From: Iris pallida
Taxonomy: Eukaryota > Streptophyta > Magnoliopsida > Asparagales > Iridaceae
Reading direction: 5' to 3'
NCBI GenBank assembly: GCA_029216955.1
Contig: JANAVB010044017.1
Span: forward strand, 7,174,502-7,238,501
DNA length: 64,000 nt
The stretch's first letter is position 1. Each line of letters begins with the position of its first letter. Made by a program: the position numbers and the translations under genes. Below are positions 11,765 through 24,667 of the stretch, piece by piece. Below the pieces are notes generated by a model that was not told the origin of the DNA, searched no databases, and was given only the letters and a program-made list of their open reading frames with translations.

Positions 11765-14700
11765 ATGCTTAACATCATTTCTTGGAATGTTCGAGGTCTG
11801 GCAAACAAACCGACATTAAGGAGAATTTCCAGCCTTCGAAAAATTTACAAGATTGACATCTTCATCATCATTGAACCCAAAATCCCCTCCAAACGTCTTA
11901 AATCTACCCAGTTAGCTCTGGGCCTCCCTACAGCGATTGCCGACAGGCACGATATTTGCATTCTCGGATCGAAGGACATTAAACTCGAAATCATCCAGGA
12001 CTCACAACAAGCCCTCTCCTGTTGGGTCACTCACCCCACCCTCCCGGAGCGGGCTATTCTTTCAGCGGTACACGGCAGCTGTGTCATCGCGGAACGTAAA
12101 CACCTCTGGAACGACCTCCTCGACACCTATCTCCATAATCCCAACTCCCCCTAGCTTTGCATCGGGGACTTCAACGCCATCACCTGCAGAGATGAGAAGA
12201 TCGGAGGGCGTCCTCCACCCCTATCAGCCATGCAGGACTTCAACGACTTCATATTCAATGCTCACCTTACTCCTCTCCAGTTCAAAGGCAGCGAATTCAC
12301 ATGGTGTAACATGCAGGAAGGCGAACGCCGTTAATACTCCCGTCTGGACAGAGCCCTCACCAACGCTCACTGGCACGGCATGAGGATCAGCTCCACCCTG
12401 TCTCACCTCAATTCTACAGAATCCGACCATGCCCCTATCCTGGTGGAAATCAAAAACAACAACTACCAACCCAAAAAGAACTTCCAATTCCTCGATTTTT
12501 GGACCGACCACCCGCAGTTCTTGAGCATCGTTGCGGAGGTGTGGAACAGTCAGGACTCCCCCAACCCTCTCACTCGGGTCAGCAACAAGCTCAAAGCCAC
12601 CAGGAAAGCTCTATCCAAGTGGAGAAAACTAGCCTTCGGGGACATATTCCAAGCAATCCGTGTCGCTGAAGACGATGTGACCCGAGCAGAAGCCTTATTC
12701 CTTTTCGACCAATCCCCTGCAGCCAGGAGAGCCTTGAACCTGACCAAGGCGATGCTCAAATTCAGGCTTAAAGTCGAGACCGACTTCTGGAAGCAGAAAG
12801 CCAGATTGAAATGGGACAGCGACGGGGACAAAAACTCCAAATACTTCCACGACTGCGTCAACGGCAAAAGACACAAACTCTCCATTCACCAAATTGCTGA
12901 TGAACAAGGCATTATTAGAACAGACCATAAGGAGATCCAAGAGGCGGCAGCTGATTACTACACCAAATTATTCTCGAAGGAGAGGGTCCACATGGACACT
13001 TCCTTCCTTGACCAAATCTCCACTATCATCAACGACGCCGACAATGCTCGATTGGAGCGCCCTCTGTCGGAGAAAGAAGTAAAAGATGCGGTGTGGGCCT
13101 TGAACGCTCATAGTGCCCCCGGCCCAGACGACTTTTTTGGCACCTTCTTTCGCATCTGCTGGGATATTATCAAGCGGGACATCACCGAAGCGGCTATTGC
13201 CTTCCTTGAAGGAGCTCACTTCCCCAAAGCTATCTCCAGCGCCAACATCATCCTCATCCCGAAAAAAGACAACCCAAACTCTTTTCGAGATTTCAGACCC
13301 ATCAGTCTCTGCACATTCACCAACAAAATCATTTCCAAGATCATAGCTACTAGAATGTCAGAAACTCTCCCCAAGATCATCTCGGAGGAGCAAAGCAGAT
13401 TCGTTCGCGGAAGAAATATACAGACAACATCATGCTGGCTCAAGAACTAATCACCTGCATGAAGTTTCCGACAAGAGGGGGCAACATCGCCCTTAAAATT
13501 AACATGGAAAAAGCTTATGACAGACTCGATTGGCAGTTCATGATCTGGGTCTTCAGAGCTTTCGGATTCTTAGAGAACTGGACCAACATAGTATGGAGAG
13601 CCGTCAGCAACTCATGGTTCTCCACAGTTATTAATGGCCAATCCGAGGGATTCTTCAAATCTAGCCGCGGAGTCAGACAGGGCGACCCTCTATCGTCCAC
13701 GGTATTTATCATTGCTGCTGACGCCCTTAGTAGAAACCTCAACAACATGGTCAACACTTCCAATTTCCAGCAATACCACACGGCCAGCGGATGCCCCAGC
13801 ATCACCCACCTGGCCTTTGCTGATGACTTACTCATTTTCTTATCTGGTGATGTTGGATCGATGGAGGTGGTTCATAACACCCTGGAGCGGTATTCCAGAT
13901 GCTCAGGCCAGAAGATAAACCAATCCAAGAGTGTCATCTACGCCCACCGAAGCATCAAAGCCGAGAACGCAACCAGACTCACCCAACTAACTTCCTTCAC
14001 AGTGGTACACCCTCCTTTCAACTACCTTGGTTGTCCCCTGGTGTACGGTAAGTCAAATGCCAGCATATTCGAGAACTTGATCAATAAAATCAGGAACAAG
14101 ATCGCAGGATGGCACAACGCCACCCTATCCCCAGGAGGCAAAATTATTCTCATCAAGCATGTTCTCAATTCCGTCCCCATCCACACCCTTACCGCCTGTT
14201 CTCCGACCAAGAAGGTCATCGCGTCGATTAAACAGTTATTTTGCAATTTCTTCTGGGGGCACAACAAGGGGCAAGATAAGCACCACTGGGCCAGCTGGGA
14301 GAATATGGCAACCCCAATCGAGCAAGGCGGGCTCGGATTCACCAAACTCGACCACATTGTCAAAGCATTCTCGATGAAACTGTGGGGGAAATTACGAACT
14401 AGCCAAAACCTGTGGACCAGGTTTATGAAGGCCAGGTACTTCAAGCACATTCACCCAGCGATAGCCACTGCCAACAGCAGATCCTCAGCGGCTTGGCGCC
14501 GTATTTTACGGGGACGGGACCTAGCAGAACCCGCGATCAGACTTCACCTTGGTTCAGGCGAGGCCAACCCCTTCCTGGAGAGATGGATCAGAGACAGCCT
14601 TATCCCGAACATCTCCGATTCCCCCAGAAATAGCAAGATCAGCGACCTGTGGAATCGCACCATCAACGATTGGAATTGGGACAAGATCCGCGATTGGTCC

Positions 14701-15300
14701 GACAACGATACGGTCGACCTCATTCGTCAGCAAGGACCCACTCTTGGACCCGATGCAGACAAGCTGTGGTGGTCGCTGGATAGTGCTGGTGCTTTCTCGG
14801 TTCGATCAGCGAGACTCGCGATTCAAGAGAACGGTCAAGAGTGCTTCCTTGCGCGATACTGGCACTCCTGCATCCCCAAGAAATGGTCTTTCCTCCTGTG
14901 GAGAGTCATAAGAAAGAAACTGCCTACTGACGACATCATTAACTCTATCGGCATTAGCCTGGCGTCTGCTTGTAATTGCTGCAGCGAGCGTCAGATGGAG
15001 ACCATTGATCACATATTTCGGGACGGACGGATCCCTGACAAAATTTGGAGCTCCCTCAATCACACCTACAAAGCCACCCCAGGAGACGGGCGCTTTATCG
15101 ATCTTCTGGCACACTGGGGAGCCGCGTCCCACGGCCACTAGATCGTTACAGCGGCCGCCACCTGGGTAATTTGGAAAAATTGCAACAAAGCGAGATACGA
15201 GGAACACCAACTCTCTGCCGATCAGCTAATCCGGGAAATTCACCGGCAATGTCGCAAAAGGAGTTCTCTTTGTCCTCGCAGCCCTTCGTCATTTTGGTAA
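11765..15300 (+). pseudogene. LINE 1 ORF2 (endonuclease, reverse transcriptase, zf-RVT)
   Basis: The ATG at 11765 starts MLNIISWNVRGLANKPTLRR, the usual start of the apurinic-type endonuclease. CIGDFNAI (near 12160) and SDHAPILVEI (near 12420) are further endonuclease motifs. RT follows with FRPISLCTFTNKIISKIIA, NMEKAYDRLDW, GVRQGDPLSS and FADDLLIFL (catalytic ADD, near 13820). The C-terminal zf-RVT part has WSFLLWRVIRKKLPTDD and a cysteine group (ACNCCSERQMETIDHIF). Lesions: TAG 12152-12154, TAA 12332-12334, a one-base shift near 13417-13432 (frame 2 to frame 1), TAG 15139-15141. The final stop is at 15298-15300. The enzyme would nick target DNA and prime reverse transcription from it. Confidence 0.92.
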
Positions 15301-15427
15301 CCGTACCCATCGTTATTTTGGAGGTTACGGTCGCTCTTCCCCCTCTCCCCTGTATTTTCTTTTTGGTATCTTTTTTTAGGATTTTGACCTGTATTCGTGT
15401 CAGGCTTCTGCATTTTGAGCCTTGATT

Positions 15428-15433
15428 AATAAA
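15428..15433 (+). terminator. Poly(A) signal of LINE 1
   Basis: AATAAA about 20 bases before the 3' end of the LINE, where the sequence passes into (AT)n instead of a plain poly(A) tail. Confidence 0.6.
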
Positions 15434-15451
15434 GAGAGGGGGTCTTCTTTT

Positions 15452-15551
<100 letters not shown>

Positions 15552-16466
15552 AGATATGTAAATAAAAAGTAGAGAGAAGAGAGCAAACGCAAACACGAGA
15601 TGTATACTGGTTTTTCTCTTATGAGGACTAGTCCAGTCGGAAGAACTCTAGCTTCCAGTTGAAATCCACTATGGAAAAATGCAGCAAGTTTTTATCCGAA
15701 GTCCTTGCAACTTCTACAACGCGAGCTTTGATCTGAAGTACTCGATCAACTCCAATTATGAAGTATCTTTCTTCAATCAAGCCTCTGATTACAATCACTC
15801 TAAAACTTTTAGACCATATCGCACTGGCAAATCAACTAGAGGATTGTAACTGGCTTGGGATTTGAATATGAATAGCTTAGAACACTTTGGAAGAACGTAT
15901 TAAGCTTAGAGAGAAAAGAAGAGAGAGGTGTGTTAAAAATGAGGAAAATTCTTCTCTATTTGTAGGTTTTCCAATGGGAGAATTCGGGCAGAATTAGAAC
16001 ATAATTCTTTGAGAGAATCTCGGCAAATAGCCGTTGCATCCGTAATAGCGGGATGACCAAGTTTAAAATCCAACGAAAACCAACCGAACTCGGGGCAAAT
16101 TCAGTCCAAACTTGCCCCGAATTATCTTGGTGTCCAGAGTTTGATTTTTATGGTTTTTGCAAATCGAATTTTGGACTTTTTGAAAAGTTAAGCAGTTTAC
16201 GAGCTTTTTGTAAATGGGCTATTTTCAAAACAAGGATATTTTAAAAACATTTTGGGATAGCCTATTTTCTAATATGACTCGATGTGCATCATATTTCTAG
16301 ACTCAATAAATAATAAAAATTACATTAATAAGGAAATACAGACTCAATGGCAAACTGGCTCCATGTCTTGAACGGTAGTTATCAGCAATTGTCCAAGTAG
16401 CCTTATATCGAGACAGGGTTAGATCAATTATTAAAATCAGGTTTGAACATAACCAATGGGCCAACA

Positions 16467-16471
16467 TAATT
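16467..16471. repeat. Target-site duplication of Copia A, right copy (TAATT)
   Basis: Exact copy of 1485-1489, directly after the CA end of the right LTR. Confidence 0.9.
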
Positions 16472-18440
16472 CATGAGCCCTAGTTCTGCTATGAAGGGTT
16501 AGAACACGTCATAGATCTGTTAAACTTCCATCGATCTATACGCACACCAAACTAGGGGTCCTGGGAATCTCCAGTTCCATCAATGTATTAGTCTATCAGG
16601 TCATGTCAAGTAACACTAGAAATGTCAAGTAAATAATCCTGTAACCTAACACAAAGTCAAACCATGAATCTATCATGTCTTGGACTTTGTCTTATGATCG
16701 GGTCAGTACCCTAGGTCCATCGTGTCTCGAGTAACATGATAATCAATGCAACGCTATGTCTAAGGTCAATACCCAATTTCCACGTATAGACATTGACGCC
16801 CGAATATGCTCGCACATGAAGTATCAACAAGTCCCTATGTAAACACTAATCATAAACTAAACTAAATTTGAAGCAAGAATGTAACTAAAATAAAATACAA
16901 CAAGAATAATAATGGCAAGGTACACTTGCCTGAGTCCTGAGCAGTGGTATAGCTATGATCAAGTAAAGTCCTAGAAAGTGCGTGAACGCCTCCGGATGCT
17001 GTAAAAATGTCACATAAGATTTTAGAATAAGAAAAATAACTATAAATGGTTATCCACATGTCCAAATCTAGACACAGGGCAATTTGGTAACCTTAACTTA
17101 AAATAGGGTCCAAAGGTAGCCCACGTCACACCGAACAACGTGTCAGGGTCAAGTACCTCAGAATTTCACAAACTTGGTGTCTACTATCCAGTTTGATGCC
17201 ACGAACCCAACGGTACTCTCAGAATTGGGTTTCGACATCTCGTTAACAAAATCGCCCATTGAGGCGGACCATGCGGCCTACAAAACAGTATTTCGGTCAA
17301 CAGTCTCAGATTCACACTAAACTTGGGTCACAGGACCAGCATCACATGACGAGTCTGATGGAGTAAGTTTCGTTTCGTTCTGATGTGTACAAAAAAGTAA
17401 TTGCAAATTTATGATAAGTCAGATATGGAACGTTTCCTGACGGATACGCGTTGATTGCTGTGCGCACATACATCGAAATTGAGTTCTGTCAAATCCCACA
17501 CGTCCACGTTTACTGTCCATTCCATTTGGTATAGGTTTCGTGCGAGGAGATGTGCCCGTTTGACGGAACATATCCCGTATCTGGTTTTTTGAATTATTAA
17601 AAACTGATTTTTTTAGTAACTTTGATTCCAATTATCTTTCAATCTAAACACTCTAAAATTAAACTATTTGAAGGAGGAATATCTCAGTTAGGTGGTGAAC
17701 ATACTGGAGAAAATGGTGTGTCAATTGAATAAGCGAGGAAGCAGAAATTTAATCGCAAAGTAGGCTTCACAATCTCGGTTTTTTTGTACACAGTTTCATC
17801 GTCGGTAACATGTGGTGCACAGAGGTGACACGTAGTGGCTGTTCATCGAAGACGAAGTATGGTCGGTCGGTCGCGTGGCTGTCTGGCGGCGTCAGCATGT
17901 CAGTGGTCGATCGCGGACAGACAATGCGTCGTCGGGTCGCGGATGCTGCTGCCGGGCGAGCAGGCGGCTCGGCGGGCCGACAAGTGCAGCACGGGCCGTC
18001 AGACGGAGAGGGCTGGTCGACAAGTGAGGCACGGGCGGCCGACCGACAAGGCGGGTTGCTGGGTTATTCTAAAGTTGGAAGATGGTGATGCGTAAGTTTT
18101 TGATATTTCTCTTTTTATAGGAAAATGTAGGGAAGTTACAAATAGAAAAGGTTGAATTGGGGGTTACAGAATGGAAGGGTCGGGGTTAGCTATATAGGAA
18201 TAGGAAGAGGTTGACTTGTTGTTATAAAAAATAAACATTTTATTAATAATAGAATTCTCTGAATAATTTATTTGATTTATGAAACAATTATTATTATTTA
18301 AATTTAATAGAGTAAATTTTGGGTATTTACATGTCCAGAGCACAAACTGAAGAACAATATTTTTGAACTGAACAAGAGAGAGAAGGCAGAAGATTTTTTT
18401 AGTGGAGAGTTTACACCTCAAGTCAAGTGAAGAAACAAAA
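16472..18440. other. Unassigned sequence between Copia A and the Tork remnant
   Basis: Continuous with 1348-1484 before Copia A landed. No gene or domain is visible. Some strings (for example CAAGGTACACTTGCCTGAGT near 16916) look like Gypsy LTR text on the minus strand, so an old Del/Tekay-type LTR is possible, but I have no second copy to compare. It holds a GC-rich patch (17810-18090) and becomes very AT-rich after 18200. Confidence 0.35.
17810..18090 (+). repeat. GC-rich patch with an imperfect ~40-bp tandem repeat
   Basis: Rich in CpG and very different from the AT-rich surroundings. Near 17979 and 18018 an imperfect unit repeats: 'CCGACAAGTGCAGCACGGGC' and 'TCGACAAGTGAGGCACGGGC'. Two overlapping frames of about 90 codons are open, but their composition (R, G, A, S) follows from GC content and I recognise no domain, so I do not call a gene. 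Confidence 0.5.
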
Positions 18441-18559
18441 AATAATATATATAGCCATAGGGCCCACCAACTTTCTTATCAATTAGCCATAAAGGTAAAA
18501 CCCGACGTTCATAAGTCAAGATAACCGAAAAAAAGGTGAGACTTGGTTTTTGGTTTGCT

Positions 18560-18715
18560 TAGACAAACAACTATGCAACATTCCCAACCTATGTAGAAAA
18601 TATCCCGGAATGTGACGAGCATCATATATGTCTTGGAGTATCTCGGGGAGTGCATCGATCGCCGTATGTTGGAACATATATAGTAAGCTAAGATATGATT
18701 GGATTTCCATCTTTG
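18560..18715 (+). repeat. Inverted fragment of the Tork-like element (internal 3' end plus LTR start)
   Basis: The plus strand here, from about CATTCCCAACCTATGT to TGTTGGAACATATATAGTAAG and onward to about 18712, matches (roughly three bases in four) the minus strand of 41137-41280. TGTTGGAA at 18667-18674 equals the LTR terminus seen on the minus strand at 41173-41180 (TATTGGAA). Thus it is the same element part in opposite orientation, joined to minus-strand gag at about 18715. Confidence 0.6.
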
Positions 18716-19178
18716 AATTTGATTGTCGAACTTGACTCCCATCGAGGATAACTAGTCATCCATGTCCTAGAACTCTCTCAAGCGATCCGTGATAGGCGTA
18801 CCTTCTTTGTAATGCAGACTCATCATCGTTCGGATCAAGAATAGCTCATTTACCTCCATCTTCTTCACGTAGAAAGATTTCAGCTTCTCCCAAAGTGCCT
18901 TTGTGGACTCTATATTGGCAACATGATTATATGCGTTCTCGTAAACGATCTGCTATATCTACCCACACACATGTATGTGCTCAAAATTTTAGTCATCTTC
19001 GGATTTATCACTAGGCTTCTTGGAAGCAAATACATGAAGATGCAGCTTCTTGCAAATAGCAAATCTTTCATCTTGCTCCTCCAATAGTGGTATTGGTACC
19101 GTTCAGGTTTACTATGCGCACGGACTTTGCGTCAATCTCTCCTCCTTAACTTGATTGTCAACATTAACACCAACCATA
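18716..19178 (-). pseudogene. Tork-like Copia gag, N-terminal fragment
   Basis: In pieces on the minus strand: ERFAICKKLHLHVFASKKPS, ALWEKLKSFYVKKMEVNELF, LIRTMMSLHYKEGTPITDRL and LSSMGVKFDNQIQ. This is the UBN2-type gag pattern of Tork/Tnt1 elements ('LW..L...Y..K......L...L..LKY.DGT...DHL..F..L..QL..MGIKFDDEIQ'). Several stops and a frame change break it. It ends abruptly at about 18716, where the inverted fragment begins. It starts right after the primer binding site, as expected. Confidence 0.75.
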
Positions 19179-19190
19179 GCTCTGATACCA
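19179..19190 (-). other. Tork-like primer binding site (tRNA-Met)
   Basis: GCTCTGATACCA on the plus strand, followed by TG and the LTR. Same tRNA as for Copia A and B. Confidence 0.88.
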
Positions 19191-19755
19191 TGTGTTGGGA
19201 ATGAAACGTGAAAACTAATCCCCGAAACAAGAAGCTAGAAGAGAACCAAAAAAAGCACATAAAACCAAACGCTAAAATCACACAGAAAAACCAAACGCAA
19301 ACATAAGCAATTTTTACGTAGAAACCCCAAATGAGAAAAACTACTGGATGATCGGAGTTCAACCCTGAAAATCCTCCACTACTGAAATAAGAAATACACT
19401 AACTCCTTACAAGCTTCTCACCAATCCAAAATGGATCAGCACAACTTGAAAGAAGAAAATCTGTTTATAGACTGAAGAACAAGAGATGACGAGAAGAATT
19501 ACCCAAAATGATCTCTCCTTCACAATAGCCTCAAATCCCTTTTTTCTCTCAAAAGTTGTAACATTGATATTATTATTCATTAACTTGCATATATCAACCT
19601 TTTATAAACCCTTACAAGAATTAGGGTTACGATATATTGTATATCTATATATGGAAGCCCAATATATATAGAAAGTCTAATATATATCAATCATATATTT
19701 AATACAAATCCAATTATAATTGGCTTGCCATAAATTAGAAGTCCAATTACATGGA

Positions 19756-19760
19756 AAGTA
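19756..19760. repeat. Target-site duplication of Copia B (AAGTA / AAGTC)
   Basis: AAGTA directly before the left LTR; AAGTC at 41088-41092 directly after the right LTR. One of five bases differs, as expected after mutation. Confidence 0.75.
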
Positions 19761-20839
19761 TGTAGGACCGTTAAGCACCTCTAGAGGGGGATGAATAGAG
19801 TCTGTGCGTGTGTAGCAAAAAATATCACCAATTAAAAAATTGAACTTATATATTATGGAAAGTAAAACCAAACGATATGACAGTAAATAGCTTACAGTAA
19901 TGTAAGAGTTAAGAAGATCAAACTTAGTAACACAGCGATATATATTGGTTTTTCTATGAGAGGACTAGTCCAGCCTCGAGTACTCCTGCTCAATGTCAAT
20001 CCACTATGGCACAAGCTTTAACTGAGTGCTTGCAACTCTTACAATACCGTGCTTGGCGACAAGTGCACGACCGACTTCACAACATTGTGCTTGGCGACGA
20101 GTGCACGATCGACTCCAGAGGGCAATTTAAAAATTGAAATATTTTCTGAATACAGCCTCCGATACAACTCTTCAACACCAAATTCTAGATTGAAACAGAA
20201 ATTGTACTGGCTTGGCTAAGAGTAGTATAAGCTTGATTTGAAAGTTTAGCTCATAGAAAACACATAGAAATGAATAGAGAATAGAAGATTGAATGAAAAA
20301 AATATAAAAGTTCTTCTCTATTTATAGTATTTTTATAGACCGAATTCGGCAAAGTTCGGATGCAGCTAGCATTCGAACATTGGATGCAGATTTGGAGGGA
20401 ATCCAAAAATTCTGTTCAAACTAACCTGGCCAAACTTGGGCCAAGTTCTTGCCGACTTCTGCCAGAGTTAGGACAGAACTGTTTGGGCCATTTTAGTTGG
20501 ATTTTGAGCTTTTTAGTATGTGGACTTTTGGATTGAAGTTTATGAATAAGATGGTTGTATATTTATGGACTGAGAAATAACTTAGACAGTACCGATCCTG
20601 ATCAACCTTACATATTTTTCTAGACTCAATAAAAGTAAAAATACAAAAAAAATATGTAAAAGCTTGATCTTGATTCCATTGTTTTTGGTTCTTGATGACG
20701 ACGAGACTTTTGTAGCTTGTGGCAGTAGTAAGTGCAGTCTTGAAACCTGAAAACCTATAGTAGTATATATAATTTGCGTATCGACCAAAGTTGATGTTGA
20801 TTATCAAAATCAGGTGTCATCATGACCAATGGGCCAACA
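19761..20839 (-). repeat. Copia B 3' LTR
   Basis: TGTAGGACCGTTAAGCACC to GGGCCAACA, 1079 bases; matches 39981-41087 along its length with scattered differences. A minus-strand TATA box (CTATAAATAG) is at 20318-20327. Confidence 0.9.
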
Positions 20840-21629
20840 ATCTTCCCCATTTTGATAATTGACAAACTTTGAGTCTATACCAAAATATAACGAATATAAT
20901 ATTTAACTTTGAAATTTATACCTGACTTGTCTAAAGAAAACTTTTAAAAAAATTGTTTTGGTATATGCCCTTCTCTCTCTTTGTCATGTACTCAAAATAC
21001 GGCTCCTCTACAATTTATGAATCAAACATCAACAAAAAATAGAGTAATACCACATAATATGAAAAGTCAACAGCTCAAGTATTTTATGAGACCATTAGCA
21101 GTAGCATTAATAAATCAACAGCAGTAGATAAAAACTAACAACTCATATAAAAGAAAATACCACAACAACTAAGAGGTCCAAAGTGCATAATAAAAATCAT
21201 TACAAAAGGAGATGAATAGGAACTAGGGTTAGGATTTTTGGGTTTAGGGGTGGCTATTTGAGAGGAAGAAGAAGATGAATAGGAGTGAGCGGCTTCTGTT
21301 AGCGCTACTGTTTATAAAAAGTGTTCCCACAGAGTTCGGCCCAAACTCGGTCCGAGTTTGACCACTTGAATTTTAGGTCATATTTGTGTAATAAATTATA
21401 AAAATAACTCATAAACTTGTAATTCTTTGATTTAATTGATATTCATCACCTTGGGTTAGCTGCAGGGGCCAAATCCCAACTAGCGGTATTCGAAAGACAC
21501 TTAGCACCATGTCGTTTAGGCTTTTATGACTTGTTGATAGAATGACCCTTTCGACTTGTACCCAAAATAAATTTAATTAATAAATCGTTGAATCTTAAGT
21601 TTTTAAGTAATTTTATTAATCATAACACA
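20840..21629 (-). other. Copia B polypurine tract and 3' spacer
   Basis: Starts with the polypurine tract at 20840-20855 (minus strand AAAATGGGGAAGAT). The rest is AT-rich spacer. A stretch at 21200-21520 resembles the spacer of Copia A at 4440-4860, but there is no room for the third ORF, so it was lost or never present. Confidence 0.6.
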
Positions 21630-23060
21630 TTACGACTCTAAAAATTCAAGTATGCCTAACTTTTGACGCAGATAGTTGAATCGATCTTCGGCTAATGGTT
21701 TTGTGAATATGTTTGCCAGTTGATGATGTGTGTCAATAAACTCTTGACTAATATCCCCGTGTTGTCGGTGATCACGTAGAAAAATGGTGACATATTTCTA
21801 TATGTTTATTGCGTGAATGACATATTGGGTTCTTACACAAATTAATAGTGCAAGTGTTATCACAGTAAATAGGAATCTTAGTGTAGTACATATTATAGTC
21901 TTATACGGTTTGCTTCATCCATAAAATCTGAACAAAATAACCTCTTGTAGTGATATACTCAGCCTCAGTTATTGATAATGCTACAGAGTTTTGTTTCTTT
22001 CTAAACCAAAAGACTAAAGCTTTTTCTAGGAAATGACACGTGCCGTTTGTACTTTTATGGTCTACTTTGCATCTAGCAAAATCAGCATCTGAGTAAATGA
22101 TTAGGTCAAACGATATACTTTTGGGATACCAATAGTCGACTGTCGAAGTTCCTTTAAGGTATCGAAAGATACGCTTAATAGCGCATAAGGGTAATTTCTT
22201 AGGATTAGCTTGATATAGTGCACAGATGTAAACACTAAACATGATATCAAGACGACTAGCAGTTAAATAAAGTAAACTACCAATCATACATTGATACTTA
22301 TGCTAGTCAAATGGTTTTCCACTTTCATCAATATCAAGTCGAGTTGATGTTGCCATTGGCGTGCCGATAGGCTTTACGTTGTCGAAGTCATACTTCTTGA
22401 GTAAATCCTTCATGTAGTTGGCTTGATTGATGAAGGTTCCCTGCGAGTGCTGTTTGATCTGGAGTCCTAGGAAGTAGTTGAGCTATCCCATCATACGCAT
22501 TTTAAACTCACTCTACATACAATTAGCAAAATCTTGACAACGTTTTTCGTTAGTAGAACCAAAAATTAAGTCATCAACGTAAATTTGTACAAGTAAAACA
22601 CTCTCAACTAAAGATTTGATAAACAAAGTTATATCAACCCTTCCTTTCGAAAAGCCATTTTCAAGTAGGAAAGCACTTAGGTATTCAAACCAAGCACGCG
22701 ATGCTTGTTTGAGTCCATAAAGCAATTTTCTAAGCTTGAAAATATGATCAGGTTTTTAAAAATCTTCAAATCCGGGGGATTGCTTCACAAAAATATCTTC
22801 CTTTAAAAATCCATTCAAAAATGTACTTTTCATATCTATTTGAAAAAGTTTAAAATTGTGAAAATATGCAAATGTACAAAATATGCTAATAGATTCTAGT
22901 CTAACAACATGAGCATATGTCTCGTTGTAATCAATCCTTTCTTTTTTATTATAACCTTATGCCACTAGACGTGCTTTGTTACGTAGAATAGGTCCATCCT
23001 CACTCAGTTTATTTTGGAACACCCATTTGGTACCAATTATTTATTGACCAATAGGTTTGG
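21630..23060 (-). pseudogene. Copia B reverse transcriptase and RNase H
   Basis: RT motifs LYGLKQASRAWFEYL and QIYVDDLIFGSTNE lie in 22513-22725. RNase H motifs SLLYLTASRLDI, RIFRYLKGTSTVDYWYP, YSDADFARCKVDHKSTNG and ITEAEYITT lie in 21901-22287. The tail LAEDRFNYLRQKLGI ends at a stop at 21630-21632. YVDD and the RNase H acidic residues are kept, but the pieces are in different frames. Confidence 0.88.
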
Positions 23061-24165
23061 GAACAAGTTTCTAAACTTGGTTTCTCTCAAATTGATTACG
23101 TTCCTCTTGCATGGCATCAATCCAAAACTCATCAGAAAAAGTATTTGCTACTGACTTAGGTTCTACTGGAAAATGAAGACTACATTTGCTATTATGTTGC
23201 TAGTAGAAGAGCGTGTACCTACTCCCTTGGATACATCACCTATTATAAGTCTCTCTGGATGGTCTGGCATAAATTTCATCTTTTTAGGCAGACTCTCCAG
23301 ATAGCTCTCGTTGGTAGCAATATCTTCAGGTGCTTTGGATTTATTTTATACATCCTTGTCATTACCGTCGCTGTATCTATTATTGTTGAGCTTATCAAAG
23401 GAAACATTAGTAGATTCTTCAACAATCATATATCTTTTATTAAAAATTCTATATCCCTTACTCTTGGCAGCATACCGAGGAATATCCTTTCGTCTGCCTT
23501 TGAGTCGAACTTACCCAAGATGTCCATGGTGTTCAGGATAAAACAACGACAACCAAAAACTTTAAAATAAAAAATATTTGGAATCTTTCCAAACCATAAT
23601 TCATAAGGGATTTTCTTCGATATAGGTCAAATTAACACCCTATTCAAACCATGACAGGCAATACTTATAGCTTATGCCCAAAAATAATTAAAAAGATTAT
23701 GTTGATTAAGCTTAACTCTAGCCATATCGCTTAGAGTACGATTCTTTCGTTCCACAACACAATTCTGTGGAGGAGTTCTAGGATAAGAAAACTCATGGTA
23801 ATATTCATTATCATCAAAAAACTTTTTGAAATCAGTATTTTTAAATTCGCCACCATGATCACTCCGGATTCGAGTAATCATGAAGCCTTTTTCATTTTGT
23901 ACCTTTGACAAAATACTTAAAATTTAAAAATAGCATCACTTTTATTTGATAAAAAGTACACCCAAGTATAACGAGAGAAATCATCAAATATAACAAAGGC
24001 GTAGAGTTTACTGCCAAGACTAACGACTCTACTAGGACTAAATAAATCTATATGAATTAAATGCAAATGTCTAAAAATGCTTACAGCATTGATGGATTTA
24101 AAGGATGACCTAGTTGTCTTGTTCTTTTCACAGTCAGAACGTACCATATCTCTCTTGAAGGAAAT
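23061..24165 (-). pseudogene. Copia B integrase and linker
   Basis: Two neighbouring pieces give the rve core: LFSPSRVVSLGSKLYAFVIF with FDDFSRYTW (23917-24147) and RIRSDHGGEFKNTDF with PRTPPQNCVVERKNRT (23672-23911). The second catalytic aspartate (RSDHGGEF) and the glutamate (VVERKNR) are visible; in the first core block V-D-D reads F-D-D. A frame break lies between the pieces near 23912. The variable C-terminal linker follows toward 23060. Confidence 0.85.
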
Positions 24166-24667
24166 TTATGGGAGTCTTTTTACCAGTATTTTAGTGCACA
24201 TCCTTGAGATGGTATCCATGTTTGCATGTCCTAGCCTCATGTTCCATAGCCAGCTTTCATCCTGATTGGCTACTAGGCAGTTACCTGCACTGTTAGTACG
24301 TTCTATAAAGAAAACATAAATATTGTCTTCCCTGATCCCTTCATAGACGGGATTTCCAGTAGACATCTCATATATAGGATATTTGTCTTTCACAAAATTG
24401 ATACCATAACCATTAATTGCCAAATAACTTATGCTCAATAGGTTATGTTTCAATTTTGTGACTAGACAAACGTCATTATTTTTTGTAGGGAGACATTCCA
24501 ACAGTACCTATTCCTATAATATTACTTCGAAGATTATTGCAAAAGGAAACATACCCTTCTCTCTTCATCGATAGCATAGCGAATAATGATGCATCACCAG
24601 TCGTATGCCGTAAACATCTGCTATTGAGTATCCACTTGCTTTTAGCATGAGAGGGTTGAGGGTCCAC
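24166..24667 (-). pseudogene. Copia B protease and GAG-pre-integrase region
   Basis: KWILNSRCLRHTTGDASLF replaces the usual D-S-G-C-S protease motif by N-S-R-C, so the catalytic aspartate is lost. It is followed in another frame by LVTKLKHNLLSISYLAINGY and LVANQDESWLWNMRLGHANM, the GAG-pre-integrase pattern. Confidence 0.8.

Noticed and set aside
17810..18095. Gene with about 90 codons in the GC-rich patch
   Set aside because: Two overlapping frames are open, residues follow from GC content, no domain, tandem repeat inside.
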